DNA of 64,000 nucleotides from Thereva unica. Taxonomy: Eukaryota; Arthropoda; Insecta; Diptera; Therevidae. The notes beneath the pieces were generated by a model that saw only the letters and a program-made list of their open reading frames with translations, ran no database searches and was not told the DNA's origin. Positions 32,601 through 44,600 of this stretch are shown here, in pieces. The stretch is taken from assembly GCA_949987705.1 (NCBI GenBank), contig OX465281.1, positions 143,578,876 through 143,642,875 on the forward strand, in the 5' to 3' direction. Positions within the stretch are counted from its first letter, which is position 1. Each line of letters begins with the position of its first letter. A program made the position numbers and the translations under genes.

Positions 32601-35600
32601 TCTGGACCCCAGCAATCAACAGCAATTTGAATTGACTGAGAGCCTTTTCGAATAAAATGTTCTTTCTTCCCTTGTTGTGTTTATATATTTTTGAGGATTT
32701 CACGATGGAACTAAAAGTATTCAACACGCTCCTAATGCATTGAATGATGAATGCCGTATTTGGACCAGACGCACAATTTTCTTCTCCAGATTTTCATTAA
32801 TCGAACAATCGAGACCTTTCCTGTCCTTGACTATTCCTCCCGTTTCGTATCATTGATAAAAAATGACCATACAGGCATAAATATTTTAAAAAATTTTTCC
32901 AATTTTATATTTTTTTCGAAACAGAAACTTTTTTTTCCGTTCAATTATCCATACGTCCAAATTCCCAACTCTATTTTTTTTTCTCCGCCTACCTTTTTGT
33001 TCCCAACCAACTACTCGATTTTCTTCTACAACGTAGTTTTTAGTCAAGTAGATATTTAGGCAAAACTGACCGTTACATACTCTCGGGTCCACGAGGCCGA
33101 CTCGCGAGGCAGTGAGGAGCCGAAAAAAACGGACGGTTTTTATGCCGTAGGTCTAATATTTTTGGCGCCAATGTGGGACTCGACTCACGACCTGAGACTA
33201 GGAGTCTCATGCTCTAGTGAGCTAGCCGGGCATCACAGGTAAGAGTAGTAATACGGAACGAGGTTAGAGGAGTGCTTACGCCAACTTTGAAAAGGTGGAG
33301 CAGTCAGTAGATCACTCGGAAGAATATCTGGAAGTACCAGGATCCGGCTGAAGGCAATTCCATATTGTCCCCCTCCGGTTCCTGTAAACTTACAGACATT
33401 CTCGCCAGAACCGGTTTCCTCTCGTACCGTGGAGTTAATCTCACGCAATCCCACATTGCATGTGACTCACCCCAGTAGGACGACAGGCAACTAATTCGCC
33501 GAGGTACACCCACAGCCTGACCAAAACTAAAAAAAATGAAGAGGAAACCTTGAGGAAATCAACGACGTAGGTCTTTGGCGTGATATACCCCTATGCTCTT
33601 ACCGGCCAAATCCTCCAGCTCGTACAAGCTGGTTCCAATTTTTTTACGTATCCGAGCTTTCAGAAACCGGGGTGCCAACTTGGCACTGAAACGACCCGCT
33701 CGGTTACTCACCCAGAAAGTTCTCCGGTAGACCTCATCTCCGGGACGAAAACTGCCCACACGACACCGCAAGTTGTATTGGGTTTTATGTCTGATGTGTG
33801 CGGCGGCTAAATTAACAGCAATCCGCTCACGAAGCGTCTGCATTTTGTCCGTCAATGGTAGAAAAGCTATGTCACCCTCCTGTAAAACGTTCAGTTTCTT
33901 CAGGACTGGATATGCTGATCCGTGCAGGATCATATGGCTACCAAACAGGGCCTGATACGGGGACATGCCGATCGCCTCGTGGTGGGTACTACGAAGAGCA
34001 CATTCAATGGACGACAGATGTCTATCCCACTCACGATGATCCTCCTTTAAGTACGCCCTAATGGCGGTTAGGATGGATCTATTCACCCGCTCGGAAGCGT
34101 TGGGGTGCGGCGAATATACAGCCGTGCGCACATGGTGCACGTCATAATCGGTCAACAATTTAGCAAACTCTTTGGAGGTGAATTGCCGACCTTTGTCGGA
34201 GAAGACCGTTTCAGGAACTCCAAAGGTATGAAAGATAGTTTGCTCGAGAAACTTGACGGACACCGCCGTGGTCTCAGCGGACACGGGGTGCAGGAAGACA
34301 AATTTAGTGAAAGCATCCAATACAACAAATACTGCCGTGTGTCCTTTCTTCGACCTGGGATAAGGACCTAAGAAATCGACGTATAAAAATTGGAACGGCC
34401 TCGACGCATCCATGGGGTTTCCCATAGGTGGACGAAGTACTGAACTGGGGGCTTTGGTGGTTTTGCAGACATCACACTTGCCGATGAACTCCCGAACTTG
34501 TTTTGCCATACCTGGCCAAAAGTACTTACATCGCAATCGGGCTAGGGTCTTCCCTACTCCACCATGCGATGCTTGTGGAGGCGAATGAGACGACTCGATG
34601 AGAGACGCGGTCAGTTCCATTGGAATCCACAACTTCCATGTCAGGTCGTCAGCAATCGGGTTTCCAGTACGTGGTGATGTACGCTTGAAAACGTACCCAT
34701 CTTCAACTCGCAGGTCTGGTAGCTGCGGTGAGGCTTGCCTGAGGCTATCACCCAGACGAAGATATTCAGGGGACTTGAAAGACGGGGCATTTAAGTCCAC
34801 GTCGAAACACAAGGACAATTCGTCAACGCAATCCATGCGTGACAAGGCATCGGGAACCACATTGTGGGTGCCTTTACGGTGTTCGATTGTAAAGTCGAAC
34901 CCCTGAAGCTTAAGACTCCACCGGGCTAAACGGCCGTTAAGCTCCTTCTGGCCCATGAGCAATTTTAGACTTGCATGGACAGTAATGACCGTGAAAGTCT
35001 GTCCCTCAACATACGCTCTAAACTTCTTTATACTCAGCACGGCTGCGTAGCATTCGAGCTCAGTAATGGTGTAGTTCCGTTGTGCTCCGTTCAATTTCTT
35101 GGACATATAAGCAATCGGATGTTCTCCTCCATCCATGTCCTTTTGAAAAAGCACACTACCTACACCAGTCCTGCTGGCATCGCACTGAATATAGAAAGGC
35201 TTAGAAAAATCTGGAGTGACTAAAAGAGGAGCCTCCGTCATCAGCTTTTTCAAAGTCTCGAACGACTGCTGGGCCTCATCAGTCCAACTAAAAGATTTAG
35301 ACTTCAAACAATCCGTGATTGGAGAAGCCACGCTAGCATAATTGGGAATGAAACGCTGATACCATCCGGTCATGCCCAAGAACCTCCGGGTCTGCTTATG
35401 AGACTTCGGAGTCGGGAAGTCCATGATGGCCGTCACCTTGTTAGGATCGGTTTTCAGAGTCCCATCACCAATTATGAAGCCGAGATACTTGACTTCAGTC
35501 ACGCAAAATTTGCTTTTAGATAAATTGATTGTTAACCCAGCACGACGGAGACAGCTGGCGACTTCGTCCAGAAGCTTTAGGTGGGAGTCAAAGTCAGGTG

Positions 35601-38600
35601 AAACAATGAGCAGGTCGTCCAGATAGACAAAAACGTTTTCACGTAAATGGCCCGGGATGGCTTTATCCATCAAGCGACACATGCGCTGTGGGGCGTTGCA
35701 CAAGCCGAAAGGCATTACTGTGAACTGGTACAGTGGACGACCAGGGACAGTAAAAGCTGTCCGCTCTCGCGACTTCATCTCTAAAGGGATTTGCCAGAAG
35801 GCATCCTTAAGGTCTAAGCTGGTGATGAACTTGGTGTCTTGAAGACGACCAAGTAGACCATCTATATGTGGAAGAGGGTAGGCGTCCTTGACAGTGACAC
35901 TATTGACCTTGCGAGAGTCAAGGCACAGGCGGACTTTACCTGGTTTACGAACCAACACCACTGGAGAATTCCAAGGACTATTTGATGGCTGAATCACCCC
36001 CAGCGACAACATCCTGTCTAACTCACCATACATCAACTGTTGTACAGCGGGTGAGACGGGATAATGCCTCTGTTTAATGGGAACTGAGTCACCAGTGTCA
36101 ATGATGTGTTCCTCCAGGTTAGTCTTTCCCAGTCCGAAGACATCAAAAGAGGGAAATCTGGCCTTGACGCGTTCCAACCGTTCGCATTGCGTGGACGTTA
36201 AGTCGTGCATTTTTGCAGACACGGATGGAGCGTTTATCTCGCCGACTATTTGGGGAGCTAGGCCGAAAAGATTCCAAAAATCCATCCCTAGGTACAGTCT
36301 CTGGCTGAGACTGGGCACCACATAGATGGTTATATCACGGGTCCTTCCTCCAAAGGATATCGGAACTCGAATATAACCGCAAAGTCTCTGCGGAGCCCCG
36401 TCAGCAGTATGTACTACCGAGTGCAAAGTGTAGACTGTCACTTCGGGATGATTAGCTAGAAACGCTTCGGCATCTCTTCCCAAACAGCTAACAGTGGCAC
36501 CACTGTCCAACAAACCAACCACTTCCTCGTTAGCTACGAGGACCTTCGTAAACAGACGAGGATCTGACGAATCAGAGATGAAGGCAGAAACAATTTTCTG
36601 CAAACATAGTCGCTTCTCCTTTGCTCGTACTCTAATTTGGGGAGGGGTGCGCTTGGAAGTGAGGGAGTCCACATAAGGTGGCTCTGAAAATATGCGCGAA
36701 CGAGCGGAGATATATCTCTTCCAACGGGAAAGGAATGACAGTTTAACCTCCTCTGAGGGAAAAACAGGAAGAGCATCAGTTGACGTAAAGCCGCTGATGG
36801 TAGTCATAGCAGGTGTATATGAAGAATGTGTAGGGAAAACGGGCGAGCTTAGCTCGGGCGCGGACTCCCGTACTGTCTCACACCCCGGCTCCGGTTTCCC
36901 TGGCAGGTGGGGCACACTGGGGTCACGACTCCTGGCTTGCCACACTTGTAGCAAAACAGGCCACGAGTTTCAGACGGGCAGTCCATGAATGGATGACCCG
37001 GTTGCTGACAATTCCAACAACGTAAAGGTCGTGGATTCGTCTGGTTCTGACGCGACGCCGTCATTTCGTCAACTTCGGGGGCTGGTAAGTCCGGGTGTAA
37101 ATGTTCAGGCGGGTATGTAGATGGATATTCAACCTCGTGTAGCTGCCGATCAGGCCTACGCTCTACGCGCTTCAGCTTCTGCCAGCGTTCGACTCGAACG
37201 CAAGTCTCACGCAACTGTTGCATGCTGGCAAAATTCTGTCCTATTATCGCCGAACCTAACGTGTAGTTTAAGTTACGAATCACGATTCCTATCAAACCGT
37301 GTTCCGACATCGGCTTATTCATTCGATTGTGCAACGACAGCAGTTGAGCAGAAAAGTCATCAAAAGAAAGCGTGTGTTGTTTGGTATCCATCATATGGAG
37401 GATCAGTTCCTCATCGGATTCTCGCGTTCGGAAATAACTTATAAACTGACGTTTAATCGTCGCCCAATCAGGATCTACGAATTGTCGTCGAAACTGGGAC
37501 CAGTACCAATCGGTAGCTCGTCCCGACAACATCGAGGAGAAATGTCGGCAGACTTCCGATAGTTCGACCCCATCATCGCGAGCCTTCAGTTCTACCCTGA
37601 ACAGAAATTCCTCCGCCGACAACAACTTGTCCTCGCCGGAGAACTTTAAATTCCAGAACGTAACTGGAGACTTGCGATGTTGGGTCCCTGGCAAAAAATC
37701 TAACCTGCCGACCGCAGGTGGGGACGACTCCGGGGTGGACTGCTGATCCCTGGGTACCCCAGGGTTCATAGGGACCTCAGCAGGTCGCTGCTGCATTCGC
37801 AGGGTATCTAAAACCTGCCTCAACTGTGCAACTTGCTCCTCCAGCGAGGGAGTAGGATTGGGGAAGGTTGGTGAGTCCCCCTGGCCGGCTTCGGTTCCGT
37901 TAGGGAGATTGCCTCCACCCGAAGTGGTACCTGCAGTCCTTCCACTTCTGAGCTCCATAGTCTAACCCCAAGATAAATTGATGTAAATTCACAAGCAAAA
38001 ACTTCCCCCGGAAGAGTCGAAGAAAAAAAAATTCGGTGCGAAAATGGATTCAAATGGATGACAAAAAAATTGTAAGAGTGAGTATGTATCCCCCACGGAA
38101 ACCAAAATCAACCGCAATTAGTGTAAGGCCTATTAATAAATCAAATAAATATTGATATTAGGTGAGTGTACCTAGAAAACAAAAGTAACGCCTATTAGTG
38201 TATAGCGACAAAACAATAAAAGTGTATTGGTGTATATATAGGTTAGTATAGATGATGAGATTTGCTTTAATTCAATATATGTGTGGAATGGTTGAGGCAG
38301 ACGCCAATCCCCTCAGGGCTCCCGCATGTCAATGTCCTCGATGCCAGTTGGTGAAAACTATGAAGCATAGTCATCACCAAGTGTCATCAAGGTCTCCGAC
38401 CCAGCTTCAGGTCTACACCCGAAAGAAGGACGGAAACGAAAATTCAAAATCGCATCGCCACGAAAGGAAAGGAAACTTCTTCAAAAATAAAAAAATTTGG
38501 GGGATCCGCTGTTCAACCACAACTGAGCTACCTTTCGGAAAATCAATCAGTTGGGAGGAACAGACGAAAAAAACTCAGGACATAAACAAAAAAAATAGAA

Positions 38601-41600
38601 TTTAAAAAAGCTGGATGGACCTTCCGAAGGAACAAGGGGCGCAGTGGCAGGCGTTAACACGCCTGTTACCAAAGACGGTTAAGCCCTTGTACCAACTTCA
38701 ACTTCCACCAGGAAAAATTAAAAGAGGATCCTGTTCACGGACCGACGCAGTGGCAGGCGGTATCACGCCTGATACCAGAGTCGCCGACCCTAGAACCAGG
38801 ACAGGGATGAACCACTACTACACCTGCACGCATAGCCAAGCGAACACCGCTTGTTAGCAAGCCGTGCAGGTCAGTATGGTTCGAAGCTACTCCAAAACGA
38901 AGAAGTTACCGCAGAAGATAAAGGGTAGGCCTAAAAGCGAAAACAAATAAAAATTCACATAGAATTTGGACAAGCGCTGAAAAAAAAATTCGGCAAAACA
39001 GACAAAGGCTAAGGCCTCGCGGTACTACCTTAGCCCACGGCGAGCGCTGGGTAAAAGTGGTGAACCATAAACAAAAAAATCAAATGTTGTCCGTGAAGGC
39101 ACAAGTGGTACTAAACCAAAAAAATTTAAACTTCAAGGTCCGTGTAGGACAGTCAACGGGCTTTAAAAGCTGCGTTGGGCGCCATTTATGTAACAGCATA
39201 ATGGCGCGATAAAATAGTGGGCGCCACTTATGCGAGGTATTACTGTTTACGCAGCGACGTAATTGTACCTTTGGTGGAAAGTGTAGCGGTGTATCCAATT
39301 CGACGCACAGAACCTTGGTTATACCAATTCTATTATTTTTCACTCAATTCAAATTTAATAAAAACACACACAATAACACTCCAATAAAAATTTGTTTTAT
39401 TTTTATTCCTTATTTACAGATGTCCCATAAAATTCAATTTTTTTTTTAAATTTCAATTTACTCAACTTCTTATTTTTAATTTCAAAAAAAACTTAACACG
39501 ATTTTTATTTGGACATAAACTTAACTTGAAACTTAATCAAAAATTCAATTTGCAAACATAGTATATATTTTCATACAAGCCTTAACGGATCTTAAAAGAA
39601 TTCACTTCACAAATTTATATATATATAATTCCCACGACGAACACTAATCTTAATGTATCTTAACCATTATTCCAATTTGCAAACTCGATATGTATTTCCC
39701 ACGTTGAATATGAATCTTAAGGGATCTTAATGCAATTTTAATTCACAGGTCGAAATATATGTCCCACGTTGAGTGCGAGCTTTAATTCCTAAATGCCACC
39801 ACCATACATTAAATAACATGAAGGAAAGACCCTTGCCCTGCATGCATGCATTTCTAGGAAAAAATGACTTGAAGCATTACTTTTTCCTGATACATGTACG
39901 CTGTTATAATATTTCCAAACCAATGGTTTTAGGGCCGCTAATGTCGCGCTTAAATAGGGTGGCCGTGTCGATATGGTAGAAACTGCTATAATTTTCGGGT
40001 TTCGTTATCGATTTTGCAGAATTATTATCGACCAACTTATATTTTTTGTCTCCCTTTGTTGTTGCCATCTCTCTTCCTCTTATTGGTTAAATTGTCGTTT
40101 TTTAATTTCCCTATTTTAGCCCTTTTCGCGATAATTACGCGAACACCTGGCATTGCTGTCGAAAAAAGCTTTTTAGCGCCAGCTGACAATGGCATCAGAA
40201 CATGGATGCCAGTATTCATTTTCTAGTTTTCGCGATCGCGGTCGTTGGCCCTTTTTAAGGGAATTCGCGCGTGTGAAGTATTATGCAGGTAAAAAAAGGG
40301 ATAAACTGTACTCAGGTATGTATCCTTTGTGTATTTCGCATGTTTTAGTTGTCCTACTGACCCTTTTTTGTGCGAAATTTGAACAAATATATTTGCCGGT
40401 AAGAACTGTCAAATTCCGATTGTTTGTTCATTTTTCTGATTACTTAATTTCTTTAAAAAAGTGATATAAATTCATTTATTTGTTTTGTTTGTAATATATT
40501 AATTCAATAATTTCTTATCTTAACATAAAATTCATTTGGATATTTTAATTCTTAATTTTTAGTATTGTTGTTGTTGTTGTACATGTTTTGTTTACATTCT
40601 AAGGCTTATACTATGGCTCTAAATTTATAATTCATATTTCATTTTAGGTCTTTGAATTAGACGCGATGAAGGAGGAAGACGTCCAGGATGGAGTTTATTT
40701 CAATGGTATTGCTTTAAATTCATTGTTTTGGAAATTTTTTAATTATACATATCTTTTAGCTTATAACGCCTGTGCTAGACATTCTCCCTCCCGTTGAACA
40801 TCTTTGTTCAACAATTTCCTGACCACTCCTCTTTTGTGGTAGTGAAAGAATTTAAGGCTACCGTCTGCTTTCAGCTTGAGACGTACCTGGTATCTATCCG
40901 GCAAGTTGAGCGTTTTTTCTCTGGTTTTCGTCTTGGCGATCGCTTCGAAATTTATTCTTTTCAAAACCTCTCTGGTGAGAAATATATCGACGCCTTCTCG
41001 AGTTATAAACCTTTGGTGCGTATTGTCTATCCGCATTTGTAGTTCCTTGACTGTTGTAGTTGGTCGCAGTAGAAGGAGTGAATGTTCTTTCGCCCCATTG
41101 ATTGTAGCTGGCTCTGCTAATGTGGCCTTGGTGTGAACGGTTGTACCCTTGAGATGTTTGGTGGGATGATCCCGGAAAGTCGCACTAGATCGTGATGCCT
41201 GATGTTGATTGGCCCTTTCATTAGTAGTGGTAACGGTACAGCTGCCTCCACCTGGCGATGATTCATGGAACCCTTTGCTGACGGGATCGGCGTAGAACTC
41301 TGGGTCCGGCTCGTCAGTCATGGAAAAGAATATCCTTTCGGACAAGATTAACACATCTTCATCGTAATCCATCTGAAAGAATACTTATGAAATTAATTTG
41401 TTTTGAAAATGAGGACACCACAACATAAAGACGAACAAACAGATATGTCTGTTAGTGTTTGGACAATGTTATGTTTCCGCTATGGGTAAGCGAACTAATT
41501 TTACAATTGGTCTTCTAAAGGTACTAGTGTGGGTTTTGATCTGAGCCACTCGAACTAGCCCATCTGCTCCAGGAAAGACTTCCTCTACGATGCCTAATGG

Positions 41601-44600
41601 CCATTTTATTGGCGGCATGTGCTCATGAGTAACAAGTACTACGTCTCCGATTTTGAGATTCTCCTTTTCTGATTGCCATTTGGATCTTGTTTGCAGTTGA
41701 TTTAAATAGTCCCTTGACCATTTCTTCCAAAATTGGTGTGTCCTGTGTTGCAAGAACTTCCATCGGTGTGTAAAGGATGGTTCGTTGGAATAGTCCGGCT
41801 CTGGCAGCATATTCAAGGCTTGGCCTATCAAAAAATGTCCGGGTGTGATTATTTCGGGATTACTAGGATCTGCACTAATGTAACAAAGCGGTCGCGAATT
41901 TAATATGGCTTCTATTTGAGAGAGCAATGTTACGTATTCTTCAAAGGTACATATCATGTTGCCTAAACTTCTTCGGAGATGGCCCTTTATGGAACGTACC
42001 CCTGCTTCCCAGGTTCCTCCGAAATGCGGCGCTGCTGGGGGGTTGAGATGCCAATTAATTGAACGAGTGGAAGCATATTGAGCAGCTTCTTGAGTTGAGT
42101 TGACAATTGCGTTTCGTAAGTCCTTATCGAGTGTTGATATTGCTCCAATAAAATTGGAGCCGCAGTCAGAATAAATATCGGTGCACAGGCCCCTTCTGGC
42201 AATAAATCTTTTTAAAGCTGCTATAAAGGCATCGGTGGTCAATGACGAAACGAGCTCTATGTGTATGGCCCTGGTTGTCATGCAAACGAATATGCATACA
42301 TATGCCTTCAGGAGTTTTGCCCTTCTGCATGGTGACGACTTGACGGTTATAGGTCCTGCATAGTCTATGCCAACTTTACTGAATGGTTTTGTGACATTGA
42401 CTCGAAATTCTGGTAAATCACCCATACGCTGCTGACAAGTTGTTTTTCGGAAACGAACACATGTGATGCATTTATGGATTCTGCTTGAGATAGTTCTCCT
42501 GGCATCCAGAATCCAATATTTACTTCGACTGGTGGATAACACTAGTGACGTTCCACCATGAAAGGTGTCTTGATGAATTTTGTTAATCAATGCTTCTACC
42601 ACATGGTGATTTTTTGGTAGTATGATTGGGTGTTTGTTGTCATAGGCTAAGGATGCATGAGATAGTCGTCCCTTTAATCGTACAAGTCCTTGGTCATCGA
42701 GAAAGGGATTTAATTGTATGAGTTTGCTCTTGTGCGAAAGTGGTTGACCGTTTGATAAGCTGTGATATTCGTTTGGAAAGCTTGCCCTTTGGACTAAACG
42801 CAGTATAATAGCTTCAGCATTACACAATTCGCTGCGAGATAGGACTCCAACTTGGTTAGTTGATGAAGGCTTGCAGTTCTCTACGAAGCGCAGTAAATAT
42901 GCAGTTATTCGAATTAATTTATCAAAGGAGGAATATCGCATGAGGTAGTCATCTTGAATTGCTGTTGTAAGGGTTGCCGTGGTGTTTCGTTTAGCCTCTA
43001 GCTCAGTACCTTCTTCACTTTTTTTTAATTTTGGCCAATGCTCTTCACCCTTGGTTAGCCAACCTGGACCATGCCACCATATATTCTTCGATAATAAATC
43101 ATCTGCGGTAGTGCCTCTCGAAGCAAGATCGGCTGGGTTATCTGCTGTAGGAACATGCTGCCATGAATCATACTTTAAACTTTCCTGGATTTCAACGACC
43201 CTGTTCGCCACATATGTTTTCCAGCGAGACGGGTGTTCTCTTATCCATTGAAGTACAATAGTGGAGTCTGTCCAAGCAAATATGGAGGCGTTTTTCAGTT
43301 CCATGTCTTCAACCGTTGTTTTGATAAGCCGAGCAAGAATTACCGCGCCGTTTAACTCCAATCTGGGAATGGTGGTTGGCTTCGTGGGAGCTACTCTGGT
43401 TTTGGCCGTTAACAGCATTGATGAGATGCTACCATCTTCGAGTATTGTTCGTAAGTATAGGACAGCTGCATATGCCTTGGTTGAAGCGTCGCAAAAGCCG
43501 TGTATTTGAATTTGTGCTGTGCTGGCATATTGGATCCAACGCGGGATTTTTAATCGAGGCAGGTTACATAAGTCCTCCTTAAATGTATCCCACTGTTCCT
43601 TTATTGAGGTAGGTACTGTAACGTCCCACGAGCAGCCTGTAATCCACAGTGATTGCATTAGTATTTTCGCGACGATTATTATTGGGGCTATCCAGCCGAG
43701 CGGGTCATACAGAGACGCGATCTCTGATAACATAGCTCGTTTGGTAAGAGCAGATTGTTTTGATTTTAAGGAAATTTTGAAAGTGAAAATGTCTTCTGCA
43801 GGATGCCATTGGATACCTAATGTTTTAATGGCTTCCATCTCTCCAATAGAAAATGATTCCTTAATTTCGCAATACTCAGATGGTAAATGAGATAGTAACT
43901 CTAAGTCATTGCTTGCCCATTTCCTCAGGTTAAATCCTCCGGTCTTCATCATTTCGATTAATTCCCTTTGCAGATTTTTAGCACTTGCAACATCATCTGC
44001 TCCTGTTAATAAATCATCAACATAGAAGCTCTTGAGGGTTGCTGTGGAAGCGAGGGGCCAATTGTTCCTTTCATCCTCTGCTAATTGCTGCAAGGTTCTA
44101 ATGGCGAGGTAAGGAGCCGCTGATGTACCGAATGTGACCGTTTTCAATTGATAATCCTGTGTTTCATGGGTAATTGGATGCTTCCAAATAATTCGTTGAA
44201 ACGCTCGTTGATTTGGATGGATCAAAATCATTCGGTACATTTTCTCTATGTCCGCTGTTATGGCTACCTTGTACCTCCGCCAATTCATCAAGGTGGCAAA
44301 TAGCTTCGGTTGTAGAATAGGTCCCTTCAGCAGGTAGTCATTAAGTGACTTTCCGTTGGTTGACTTACAGGATGCGTCGAACACGACTCTTAATTTTGTG
44401 GTTGTGCTTTCTTTAAAGACCGCATGATGTGGAATGTAGTAATGTGGCTTGTTAGTTACACCGGGAGCGATCATTTCCATATGGCCGAGTTGTAGATATT
44501 CATCGAGACACTTGGTATAGTCTCTGGCTAGATCTGGTTTCTTCCTAAATTGTTTTTGCAGGGATATGAACCGCGTAAGGGCCTGAGGGCGAGATTCACC

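Noticed and set aside
33233..33513. Small minus-strand frames near the Gypsy 3' end as an envelope or accessory gene
   Set aside because: They are short, overlapping, lack motifs, and lie in the 3' untranslated region.
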